A stretch of DNA of 64,000 nucleotides, from NCBI GenBank assembly GCA_947034885.2, contig OX344753.2, positions 12,462,001 to 12,526,000 of the forward strand, written 5' to 3'. Made by a program: the position numbers and the translations under genes. This DNA comes from Thuidium tamariscinum. Its lineage: Eukaryota; Streptophyta; Bryopsida; Hypnales; Thuidiaceae. Numbering within the stretch: the first letter of the stretch is position 1; each line of letters opens with the position of its first letter. This document shows, piece after piece, positions 46,958-57,479 of the stretch. The notes beneath the pieces were generated by a model. It ran no database searches. It worked only from the letters and a program-made list of their open reading frames with translations, and was not told the DNA's origin.

Positions 46958-48509
46958 CCTTTAAAGGACCAAGGCCACTTTTATTTCAAAAACCTCTCAA
47001 AACTGCCATTTTTGCTGCATTCATACAAAAAAACAAAAAATATATTTTTTTAAGAAATCTAACAATAGGATCTTGTATTTTATTTAACTCATATCATGTG
47101 GTCAAAATTTCATGAATTTTGACAAGATAGATTGAAAGATATGGGTGATTACAAGAAACACTTGTACTATTTGTTGCGTTTTGTCACACCTTAGTTTCTG
47201 ATTTGTTTTTTGTTTGTGTTTTAGCTCTAAATGATTCAAAATTTATAAAAAAAAAGCTACTCATAACCATTATATACTCTTTCTAACCCTTGAGGATTTT
47301 TCAAAAATAATTACTCTTTTTAAATAGCCCCTAAAACTTCTCACAATGGATGATTTAGGGATATTTAGCACCATTTGAACCAAAAAAAATGAATTTTAAG
47401 CTAGAATTTGGAGAAAATGGTCTCTTAGTAGACTTATAACTAGTACCAGAAGGAATTTTAAAAATACTTATTTTTATGTGATATAGAAGTTCACAAATAA
47501 GCTTCTTTCTACATTTTTTTTCAAAGGTATAAAACATTATTTTGGTGAGTTTTTAGGTCAAATTTTATCACCAAAAAGTCTTCTCATACGGGCAATTTTT
47601 AGGTTTCTTTTTCGAAAAAAACTATTTCTTACAAATTAAAATGTCAGAAATTGTATTTTCTTCATTAGAATTTTGGACATAGAATTAACAATCTCAACAA
47701 TTTTTTGATGATACTAACAATGATGATGGATTTTTTTGGAATTTATTGGATGAATTATATGCACCATGAACTCTAGTTTTTGAACACAAAAGTTGAATTT
47801 TAAAATGCATTATACAATTGTAAAACAGAAATTGTATACATTACCAAATTCAACAAATCTTTTAAATACAAAGGCATTTAGATATAATAATGGTCTATTT
47901 TGCAACCTATACTCTTTTTACAATGGCTAATGCAATCCCATACTCTTAGTTCCAAAAAGAAACCTCAAATTTTGTGAGAACCAACATCATTTGCATGTTT
48001 GTTAAATTGTTAATATTTTTAATTCTATGAATTTGAATTTCCTTCAATTTTTGTATACAACAATCAAAAATGATGTATACCAACACACTAAGGCACAAAA
48101 AGATTTTATGGAGTTTTAAGAAAAAATTGACAAAAGATAAAGTAAAGCCTAACCATGTTGAACAAACCAAGTTTTTGACATAGCAAACTTTGGAATTAAT
48201 TTTCTTTTAAATCACAACTAACTTTTTCTTCAAACTTCCATGGTAATGTATCATATGCTGTACTCTACAACTTTTATGTAAACACTTTTGAATTTTATCC
48301 ATTGATGCTAATAATATGGTTGTTTGAATGAAAATGTTTCACAAAAGTACAAAAGTACTCAATTTCATTAGTCACTGTACACTTAGAGTAATTTGAATTT
48401 GTATAATTGTATCTCAAAAATAATTGAAAAAGCTTGTCAAAATGTTGGCTTTTTGTTCAATTTAGAGCAAATTCCTAGAAGCTCAGAAAAAACCTTGAAC
48501 ATTTAGGGG
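46958..48509. mobile_element. TTAA-flanked family A element, longest form
   Basis: TTAA at 46954-46957 and 48510-48513 bound about 1.55 kb. The left end CCTTTAAAGGACCAAGG matches the long subtype. The right end (AACATTTAGGGG, with GCAAATTCCTAGAAGCTCAGA just inside) matches the 655-bp subtype, so this copy links the two. A reversed family C fragment begins at 47153 (GGGTGATTACAAGAAACACT) and accounts for part of the extra length; its far end was not found. No open frame for a transposase. Confidence 0.5.
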
Positions 48510-48513
48510 TTAA

Positions 48514-49166
48514 TATTCTCACTCACAACTCACGGCTCAGCTTAGGTCAAGAGCACCTGTATCGGCCTTTAGGATGTAAGCACATTCGTATGTTTCAGGA
48601 GACTTGCAGTCTGCCAGAATGCCAGGCATTGTTTCCTGACTGAGACGGTTCGACATATGCAACAACGACAGAACAGATCGACTCCTCCAGACTTCGCGTA
48701 ATGCACCAGTATCGACACTTATTCAAACCCCCGTCATGTCGGCAACAGTAACACTAAGTGTATTAACCAGGTACCCAGGTGTTCCCTACGAGGGGTACCC
48801 GTCGTTACATTCTTACCGGAAAACATTTTCTCCAAGGTCCAAAGAATTCCACACATTGTCCCCAAAACCTTCAATAGCCCGTTACGAATTGGGAAATAAA
48901 TTCTTTTGAAACCGCCAACTCCATCTTCACTAAATATATACAAGCACCCAGTTAAACAATTTGAGTTTACATCAAAAGCACCGCTGACCCTTTCATCCAT
49001 TCACCGACAATCCCAGCACACCAGAACAAACCTTGTCAATTACGGCTCATACTCGATTGAATAGCTCAGACCTGTACAGAAACCGTAGCATCCACTCCGA
49101 GGATGAAACAAAATTACCACCAGGTCTCTCTAATGCAATCTGTAACTCCCAGAAGAAAGGCGCCAA
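48514..49166. other. 3' flank of RPL28
   Basis: Composition rises toward the RPL28 gene. The last few hundred bases are its likely 3' untranslated region. No separate gene is evident. Confidence 0.4.
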
Positions 49167-49826
49167 TCACTGCCTAGCCTTTGGTGTTCTAGCCTTTGAT
49201 TTCTTCTTATTCGCACCAGCCTTGGTCACACGCAAGCTCTTGTGGACAGCGGCCAACCTCGCCAAACCGGCGGACTTCAAATCAGCCCTGTAACCGTTGG
49301 TGGCGACCTAAAATCATTAAACAAAACGAAGTTAAAATGCTGCAACAAAAACTCAAAGAAGGATTCCCAATAAGTATCCAAAGCCTCATGCCACGAAACA
49401 TATCAGGCTATTGACAAAAGAGATAGTACCTGGTTGACAACAGTCTTGGACATCTTCCGGAAATCCTTGTTCAAAAAGGAGTTGTGACGCGACTTGGCGG
49501 GCTGATTCCTCTTCTTGGTCTTGGTGGTAGTCAGGTTAACAGTAAGACCTTCTCCGGGTGTGATGGCCACAGTCTTCTTGTTCGCCAACCCTAAAAGTCA
49601 ACGACACGATATTTATGAAAGTCCTAGGACCAGGTCAAGTGTCTCCCATAAAATATTGAAGAGATATGGTTCAAGTACCTGAATGCTTGAATGTATTCAA
49701 GTTGTACAAGTTATTAGGCTCTGAGCTGAAAGTGATGGACGATGTGTTGTTTCCATTTCTCTTCACCAAAAACTTGTTGTTGTTCTTGACCAACAACCAG
49801 ATCAAGTCATCTGACACAGCCGCCAT
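49167..49826 (-). CDS. RPL28: 60S ribosomal protein L28 (eL28)
   Basis: Three minus-strand coding exons: 49826-49679, 49590-49430 and 49307-49167; 149 residues, slightly longer than the usual 143 or so. The protein opens DDLIWLLVKNNNKFLVKRNG and contains NNLYNLNTFKHSGLANKKTV, TTKTKKRNQP and KDFRKMSKTVVNQV, all eL28 hallmarks, with a basic tail (KKKSKARTPKARQ). It is a component of the cytosolic large ribosomal subunit. The ATG is preceded by TTTCATAG/g, so a leader intron probably ends one base upstream. Candidate leader exons lie around 50383-50480 (with CTCTTTCTCTTTT, like a pyrimidine start tract) or end near 50246. Two telo-boxes lie upstream, usual for ribosomal protein genes. Confidence 0.94.
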
Positions 49827-50130
49827 CCTATGAAACATAAAATTAAACACAATTTCAGAGAACTCAAACCACAACCAAAAACTCCTCAATTTCACTGTCC
49901 ATAACACCAAGACCATGATGATACCTCACACATCTCATGCTCCCCTGCAAGACCTTCACAGAAATGTCTACACTACAAAATCTGCGGCTTGACTTCTTCA
50001 AGACAATCGAGGCACAACATAACTGACTGTCACAAATACACTCCAGGAAACAAAAAATACACACGTCAATGATCCTGAACGCATGAACTACTTCCGAAAT
50101 GCAAGATGTCAACGCCACTCGCCCTCCACC

Positions 50131-50139
50131 AAACCCTAA
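50131..50139 (+). promoter_or_regulatory. Telo-box upstream of RPL28 (proximal)
   Basis: AAACCCTAA, 305 bases upstream of the RPL28 ATG. Depending on where transcription begins it is in the promoter or in a leader intron. Confidence 0.6.
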
Positions 50140-50264
50140 ATACTTATTTACACAACAACATCGCTTGAAGCGCACTATAAAACCACATTCTCGCACACGA
50201 ATTGAAAGACGTGAGATGATGGCACACCTCAACCACTTGCACCTGAAGAACAAAACCTCCGGTA

Positions 50265-50273
50265 AAACCCTAA
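50265..50273 (+). promoter_or_regulatory. Telo-box upstream of RPL28 (distal)
   Basis: AAACCCTAA, 439 bases upstream of the RPL28 ATG. Two exact telo-boxes within 150 bases are unlikely by chance. In plant ribosomal protein genes the motif usually sits near the transcription start. Confidence 0.65.
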
Positions 50274-50693
50274 TGACCGTAAAGGTCACTATGAGCGACC
50301 CTGAGAACCGCAGTACACGAATCGTATCTCAAATTGATCAGCCAAGGATTCCAAGAGAGATAAAAGAATGCGGCAAGGCACCTGAAAATCCGATGGACGC
50401 GTGAGGCCTGCGGCAGAGTAGCGATGGAGCGGATCCAGCAGAAGGTGCACAGACGCAAAAGAGAAAGAGCCTGAAACGAGCGGCTGCCCTAAGAGTCTCC
50501 TTTCCTCGTCACCATGGATGAATAACGAGACATCAATTGATTATTCATTCATCCAGATCAGGTGAATTTGCAGCGTCCGTCCAAATGGACTTCTGTCCAT
50601 CCAAATTTATCATCTGACACTTTTTCATTATCCTTTTTGGTCTGTTGTCAATAAAGTTACTTTTCAATCAGTCATCAATAAGTAAGAGCCTTA

Positions 50694-50698
50694 CTTTC
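50694..50698. repeat. Target duplication CTTTC, left of the copia element
   Basis: CTTTC directly before the 5' LTR, matched exactly by CTTTC at 57233-57237 after the 3' LTR. Five bases is the usual copia duplication length. Confidence 0.9.
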
Positions 50699-50913
50699 TG
50701 TTTAGATATGTAGTGTGAATGTTCACCATAATGGTGAGTGACACGTGGCTTAGAGAATCATTTTTGTCCAATGGGAGAAGGGAACTATTCATTGTCTCTC
50801 TCCCTTCTCCCCTTGTATATACCACCAACTTATTATGAAGACATTTAGTTCTTTGAGTATACTTTGGTGTTGTTTATTGCTTTGCTATTTTGTTTAGTAT
50901 TCTATTCTCAACA
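50699..50913 (+). repeat. 5' LTR of the copia element
   Basis: 215 bp, starts TGTTTAGATATG and ends CTATTCTCAACA. Contains CACGTGG, a G-box-like core, and a TATA-like TTGTATATACC about 60% along, typical of an LTR promoter. Confidence 0.95.
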
Positions 50914-50930
50914 CGTTATCAGCACGCTCT
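50914..50930 (+). other. Likely primer-binding site of the copia element
   Basis: CGTTATCAGCACGCTC begins right after the 5' LTR. TTATCAGCACG-type sites are common in plant copia elements. The priming tRNA is not determined here. Confidence 0.55.
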
Positions 50931-51022
50931 CATACTTTTGTTAGAACGATTATAAGTTTTAGTTTAAATTTTTTTTGAGCATTTTAAGTTTAGATTTTAT
51001 GTTAGAGAAGTTTATTCTTAGA

Positions 51023-51945
51023 ACCCCCCCTCCGCTCTAGCTCTCTGTTGCACCTCCCAGCTTCTCAGTTCTCTCCCTGGCTCGGTGCTCTCCCTGGCTC
51101 GGTGCATCCAGCCTCCAGAGTCTCCCTGCTCCCCCAAGCTCACTTTATTTGGCCTCCAAAGTCTCCCTGCCCTCCAGCCTCCTTCTCCCTGCCCTCCAGC
51201 CTCCTTACTCAGGCACCTCCGTCATTTTTTTTCTCTCCATAGACTTCTCTGCTCAACCCTCCCTGGTTCTTGAACAAGCCTTTCCTCCCTTGAATTTTTT
51301 TTTTCCTTCTAAGTTTCTTCTCTGTCCTCACTCACTCGGCTTTCAAGCCCCCTCCAGACTACCCCATCTGACCCCCTCCCCATCAAATCCTCCATCTGAT
51401 CACCTTCCCATTTGAACTTCACTCCCATCCCAACCATCCCTCCCTTCTGGCCTTCCATTCCAAACCCTTGCCTTCAAGCTCAGACCTTCAAGTTCACATT
51501 ATTTTTATTTTTATTTTTATTTTTATTTTAGTTAATCTTTTATTAATAATCTCCCTTTATAAAAAAATAAAATAAAATAAATAAATAAATAAATATTATC
51601 ATTATCTTTATCTTTAGTTCAATCCTTATCTTTATCTTTATCCATATTTTTTTTTTACCTTATTATTTTTATTTTAACTTTTTTCATTTTTTTACTTCAA
51701 TTTACCTTATCTTTATCTTTACCTTATCTTTATCTTTATCTTTAATTTCCTTCTTTATCTTTATTTTAATTTTTAATTTTTAATTTTAATTATAGTTTTA
51801 ATTTATTTCTTTATCTTTGCCTTATCTTTATCTTTATTTTCTACTTCATCTTTAACTATCTTTTCAAATCCCTAATTTTTTCTAAAACCCTAATTTCTCC
51901 CAAACCTTAATTTTCTTCAAGCATTTTTTTTAATCCTTTTCTTCT
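51023..51945. repeat. Pyrimidine-rich leader with TTTAT/CTTTAT simple repeats
   Basis: About 450 bases (51023-51490) of strongly C+T-biased plus strand with CTCCCTGCCCTCCAGCCTCC-like repeats, followed by TTTTATTTTTA and CTTTATCTTTAT runs to about 51860. It is the untranslated leader of the copia element. Open frames across it are products of the biased composition. Confidence 0.8.
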
Positions 51946-54900
51946 ACATCATGACTACTTCAACATCCTCTGTTGCTACATCTACGACTATTCCGGTGGC
52001 TGCCACTATTATTGAGCCACCAAAGCTTCAACCTCTTCTTTTTCCACAACTTGCAGCGGATGGGAGCAATTATCTATTATGGGCGAGGACGGTTAAAGCA
52101 CATAAATTTGCTGAGGGATTATCAGACGCTATTGTATTTGACACTATCCCCACTGTAAGTGCCACTGCTCCTGCTGCTACAGGCTCTACTGAGAATGTTG
52201 CTATTTCTGCAACCACTGTTTCTCAAGCCATTTCTTGGAAAGCATTACTTTTGCTCCGTCGTCATGTTGTTCCCTCTTTACAACATCACTATTTAGAGAT
52301 AGAAAAACCAGATGAGCTTTGGCAAAAGCTCAAATCTCGTTTTGATCATCAGAAAACGATGTTTCTTCCTAGGGCTCTCCATGATTGGACCCATTTACGA
52401 GTGTTGGATTTTCCAACACTCGTTGCTTTTAACAATGAATTGTACCGCATCATATCACAATTGCGATTGTGTGGTCAATCCATAAGTGAGCAAGAAATGA
52501 TTGAGAAAACTCTCTCAACATTTCCACCAGTTTTTGCTGTACTTGCTCAACAGTATAGAAACATGAAATTTGAGAATCACTCAGATCTCATGTCTCTATT
52601 ACTTCTTGCTGAAAAGCAAAATGAGATTCTTCTGCGGAATGTAGAAGCCCGCCCCATTGGAACTACAGTTCATGAGTCTCATGTTGTCAAGGTTTCTCAT
52701 GTCAAACGTAAGACACACAAATTTAAGAAATATCGCTACAAACAGTCAGGTAGTCATAGTCATGTATAGAAGAAGAATACTAATTCTTCTACTCAAAACC
52801 ATGGTAAGCGTCAGTCAGAGACGCGTTCTTGCCACAAATGTGGTAGAGTTGGACATTTGGCAAATGTCTGCCATACATCAGACTATTTTGTCAAGATGTT
52901 TCAAGAAAATAAGAAACTTCGAGCTCAAGGTCGTGAAATTCATACTATGGATGCGTCTATAGACCCGTTTGGAGCTGAAGACTTTGAAACACATGTTGCT
53001 GAGGATACCTCCACTGGTGAGTCTTGTGATGCACTCCTTGACTCTGCAACTACACATACAATTTTACAGAATAAACAATTTTTTGATGTTGATAATCTCT
53101 CAACCTGGCAAACCAGAAATTTAATAACTATGGCTAGATCAAATGTGTTTCGTTTCCAGGAAGGACCTGCAAAGGTGATTTTGCTTGAGGGCACCACCAT
53201 AACATGCATGCGTGCTATGTTTTCTCCCTCTGCGCCTCGAAGCCTGATCAGCTATCGAGATATCCGCACCAATGGTTTCCATCTCTTGACCAAAATTCTA
53301 GATAAGCGAGAGGCTCTGGTTTTTGTACAGAATAATAAAGTAGTAGAAACAGCCTTTGCTGCGGCAAGTGGCTTGTATCGGATTCCAATCCGACCACCAA
53401 ATGTATCTACTTTTGCTTTATCTTCTTCTTATAATAAAACTTCACTGTGGCATGGAAGATTGGGTCATCCAGGCTCTACTTTATTTCGTAAAATTCTTCC
53501 ATGTGTTCTTGGTCATAATTTACAGCCAGCTGATGTAAATTCTATGACATTATGCCAAGCATGTGTACAAGGCAAATTGATTGCCAGACCATCTCTATGG
53601 AAGTTGCCCAGTGAATTACCACCAATGCTTTCAAGGCTACATGGTGATATTTGTGGTCCTATAACACCTATGTTTGGACCATTTCGATATTTTTTGGTTT
53701 TGGTTGATGCCTTAGGCAGACAATCTCATGTTTCTCTACTTTCAACTCAAAATTTGGCTTTTTCCAATTTACTTTCGATGTTGATCTGATTCAAGGCTCA
53801 TTTTCCCGATCATCCTATCAAAACACTTCGAATGGATAATGCCCAAGAATTTCGGTCCAAATCTTTCGAAGATTATTGTATTGCCACTGGGATTGATTTG
53901 ACATATTCAGTTCCATATGAACATGCCCAAAATGAATTGGTAGAGTCTTTTATCAAGCACATTCAGCTTATAACAAGACCTTTATTATTACATGCAAATT
54001 TGTCTGCATACATGTGGGGACATGCAGTTCTCCATGCTGCAACTCTAATTCGACTTCGTCCTTCATCCGTAGAGATTGCTTCTTCACAAGAGTTTTTTTC
54101 AGAACGTGTTCCAAATGTGTCTCATTTACGAGTATTTGGATGCCGCGTTTGGGTTCCAATTGCAGAACCTCAACGTCATACTATTGGTGCTCATCGCCAA
54201 GAAGGTATTTATGTGGGATTTGACTTTCCAAGCATTATTCGTTACATCAACCCTTCTACTGGTACGTTACTCCGTGCACGTTTTGCCAATTGTCGATTTG
54301 AAGAAGATGTATTTCCATCTTTAAAAGGAGGAGAATCTATTCAAGAGACTTCTACTGGTCTTATATTTCAAACACCTCAAACATTCATATCAAATCCTGA
54401 TCCACGAACATCTTTGACTGAAAATGAAGTTGCCAAAATTTTACATTTACAAAAGATTGCGGATCAAACACCTGATGGTTTTAATGATGCTCCAAGAATC
54501 ACTAAAACTCCATTGAATGAGGCTCGAAATCTTCCTGCTCGAGTTTTTGTACCAGAAACGACAACCATTGCTACTCCTCAATCTATTGGTAAACGGACTC
54601 GTGGACCAGACAAGCAACCACGCAAACGCAAGACTATTATTGATGCTGCTTCTTCTCTACCCACAGCAACCACTTCTAATTTTATTCAACCATCTACTTC
54701 TCAAGAAATTATGTCTAATTCAAACAGAGAATTGTCTGTAATGTACTATGGTACTGGTGATATATGGCATAGAGCAAACATCGACATCGATGAACCATTC
54801 ATTTCTATAATTGTTGAAAATCTTTTTTGCGAAAAAGATGATCCCGAACCACGTACAGTTGAAGATGCTATGCGTCGCCCTGATTGGCTCAAGTGGAAAG

Positions 54901-56711
54901 CTGCTATTGAGGAGGAGTATGTTTCTTTGAAAAAACGACAAGTCTTTGGACCTATCGTGGATAATCTTAATTCACGACCTCTTAGATACAAATTAGTTTT
55001 TGTACGCAAACGAAATGACAAAGGTGAGATTATTCGTTACAAAGTTCGTCTTGTTGCTCAAGGATACACACAAAAATTTGGCATTGATTATGATATCACG
55101 TATTCACCAGTTATGGATACTATTACTTTTCGTTATCTCCTTGGAATGGCAGTCCACACTATCCTTGAGATGATACTTATGGATGTCGTTACTGCTTACT
55201 TATATGGCTCACTTCATACCAATATTTATATGAAAGTCCCACCTGGCCTTGAATCTACAACTCCAAGCACCACTATTCCAGGCAAACATCGTGGCGTTAA
55301 ATTACAACGTGCACTATATGGTCTTAAACAATCTGGACGCATGTGGTACCAACGCTTACAACAATTTCTTATTGCAAATGCATTTATTAATAATTCATTA
55401 CTTCCATGTCTCTTTATTAAACGAGACAAAGATGGTTTTGTCATCATTACAGTTTATGTTGATGATTTAAACCTAGTGGGTACCAAATCTACATTAACTG
55501 CAGCTACTCAACTACTTATTCGAGAGTTTGAAATGAAATTACTTGGCAATACTACCTTCTGTATTGGTTTGCAAGTTCATCATTTGAAAGATAATAGTAT
55601 TTTTCTTTCTCAAACAACCTACATCAACCAAATCTTAAAAAGATTCAACATGTTTGATGCATATCCTCTATCAACACCTATGGTCGGTCGCAGTTCTCAA
55701 GGTGAAGACCCTTACCGTCCTTGCGAGGAGGAGGAGGAAACACTAAGTGAAAATTATCCATACCTCGCTGCAATCGGAGCACTTTTATACTTGGCTACAT
55801 CTACAAGACCTGATATTTCATTTGCAGTCAGTGTTCTTGCAAGGCATAGTGCTCGGCCTACACTTCGACATTGGAATGGCATCAAACACCTTTTCCGTTA
55901 TTTGAAAGGAACTGAAGACTTGGGACTACACTATACTCGATCACTTAATCCAACATTAATTGGATATGCTGATGCAGGATATAGATCTGATCCTGCGACA
56001 TCTAAATCTCAAACAGGCTATGTTTTCTTGCGACATGGAGCTGCAATATTTTGGAAATCTGTAAAGCAAACTATTACTGCCACATCATCTAACCATGCAG
56101 AAATTGTTGCTTTACATGAAGCATCTCGTGAATGTATTTGGTTGAGATCGATTGACAAGTTCATTCGAACGAACTGCAGATTATTTTATGATAATTCTCC
56201 AACTGTTCTATACGAAGACAATAGTGCTTGTGTTACTCAAATGCAAGTAGGTTTTATTAAAGGTGATCGTACAAAACATATTGATCCAAAGTATTTCACC
56301 TTTACTAATGACTTAATTATAGACAAAGTACTTGAAGTTAAGAAAATTGCATCAGCAGATAATTTTGCTGATCTTTTTACCAAGGCTCTTCCATCAACTA
56401 CCCATCGTCAACTTGTCCATGGCATTGGAATGCGGCGACTTAGTAGTTTAGAACAAGAAATTCAATAGTTTTTCTTTATAAAGTTTATTGACCCTTTTTA
56501 ATTCCCTTCCATAGATTTTTCCCACTAGGTTTTACTATGAGATTGGATTGATAAAGGAGTTGTACTCTTTTTCCTTCATCTGTGGTTTTATCCTTAAAAT
56601 ATATTAAGGTTTTCCCAGATAAGGTTTTAACGAGGCAACATTTATAAACTTTTACAAAATTTTCATATAGAAAAGGGTGGGGTCGTGGTGAGAACCACGG
56701 TTTAGGTTTCA

Positions 56712-56935
56712 ATACTAGAGCTTGTTACCATCTTGGGGTGTCCTGCATCTTGTCACATCACAGCTCAGGGGTAGGGTAGCAGGTCGGTTGTTTATTCCTG
56801 CCTCACTAGCAATGCCAAGCCGCGAGTTTCCCGAATCAGTCGACGAGGCCGACGGGTATCGAACCTCGGACCGATCGGTTGACCACCGACATATGAAACC
56901 AGCCGACCAAGTCCACAACTTGGCGACAGTGACTG
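56712..56935 (-). mobile_element. tRNA-derived SINE-like insert in the copia 3' region
   Basis: A GC-richer 220-bp stretch between the last coding part of the copia element and its 3' LTR. Read on the minus strand it contains GGTTCGATACC (56855-56865), a match to the RNA polymerase III B box, and about 45 bases upstream TTGGTCGGCTGGTTTC, a weaker A-box-like match. This spacing fits a tRNA-derived SINE head. No target duplication was identified, so ends are approximate. The alternative is that it is an inherited part of this copia lineage. Confidence 0.55.
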
Positions 56936-57017
56936 GTTTTTATTTGTTTTTATAGCCTTCATCGATTAGTACTTATTAAAATTTTATTTTACCATTATTA
57001 TGTTGAGCGAGGACGAG

Positions 57018-57232
57018 TGTTAAGATATGTAGTGTGAACGCTCACCATAATGGTGAGTGACACGTGGCTTAGAGAATCATTTTTGTCCAATGGGAGAAGG
57101 GAACTATTCATTGTCTCTCTCCCTTCTCCCCTTGTATATACCACCAACTTATTATGAAGACATTTAGTTCTTTGAGTATACTTTGGTGTTGTTTATTGCT
57201 TTGCTATTTTGTTTAGTATTCTATTCTCAACA
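57018..57232 (+). repeat. 3' LTR of the copia element
   Basis: 215 bp, same length as the 5' LTR and nearly identical. Preceded by a purine-rich GAGCGAGGACGAG, the likely polypurine tract. Confidence 0.95.
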
Positions 57233-57237
57233 CTTTC

Positions 57238-57474
57238 CACAAGGAAACCTTTTGCTTCACCAAAGTTATCTTAAAAGTAGCCTTAATGGTATGCCTTGTG
57301 CCGATGGCACAGTCAGAACTAAAGTAAAAGTAATTTTTTAATTTTTTAATTTCATTAAAACTTTGAAATTCAATAACTTTTTCACCATACATTGGAATGC
57401 CATGAAACCAAGCCCATGCACCCCTCTTCACCGAGAGCTTTCCAATAGTACCAAGCACACCCCCAAGGGATGCA
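57238..57474 (-). other. Unrecognised open stretch cut by the copia insertion
   Basis: On the minus strand an open frame from about 57474 reads LGTIGKLSVKRGAWAWFHGI and goes on through SSDCAIGTRHTIKATF to VSLWK, where the LTR begins. Removing the element would place GTGGAAA next to GTAAGG, a donor-like site, so a host exon could have ended here. No start codon or protein family is recognised, and the exon's other end is not clear. Confidence 0.25.
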
Positions 57475-57479
57475 CGGTC

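Larger units (their letters stand above)
50699..57232 (+). mobile_element. Ty1/copia LTR retrotransposon, young, nearly whole fossil
   Basis: A 6.5-kb element with two 215-bp LTRs (TG...CA) and a perfect CTTTC target duplication. The LTRs differ at about 3 of 215 positions (about 1.4%), so the insertion is recent on a plant genome scale. Parts in copia order on the plus strand: primer-binding site after the 5' LTR; a long pyrimidine-rich leader (about 50.9-51.9 kb); gag (about 51.95-52.8 kb) with a CCHC zinc knuckle; protease, integrase (about 53.4-54.5 kb, GAG-pre LWHGRLGHPG), reverse transcriptase (about 54.9-55.6 kb, YVDD) and RNase H (about 55.9-56.4 kb). Integrase before reverse transcriptase places it in Ty1/copia. 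The coding track carries about two breaks, so it is treated as a non-functional copy. A SINE-like insert lies in its 3' untranslated part. Confidence 0.95.

Noticed and set aside
51048-51415. Pro/Ser-rich frames in the copia leader
   Set aside because: All arise from the pyrimidine-biased repeats; the gag frame begins further downstream.
56855-56865. tRNA gene
   Set aside because: A B-box-like sequence is present, but no cloverleaf with acceptor stem and anticodon arm can be drawn around it, so a SINE-like origin is preferred.
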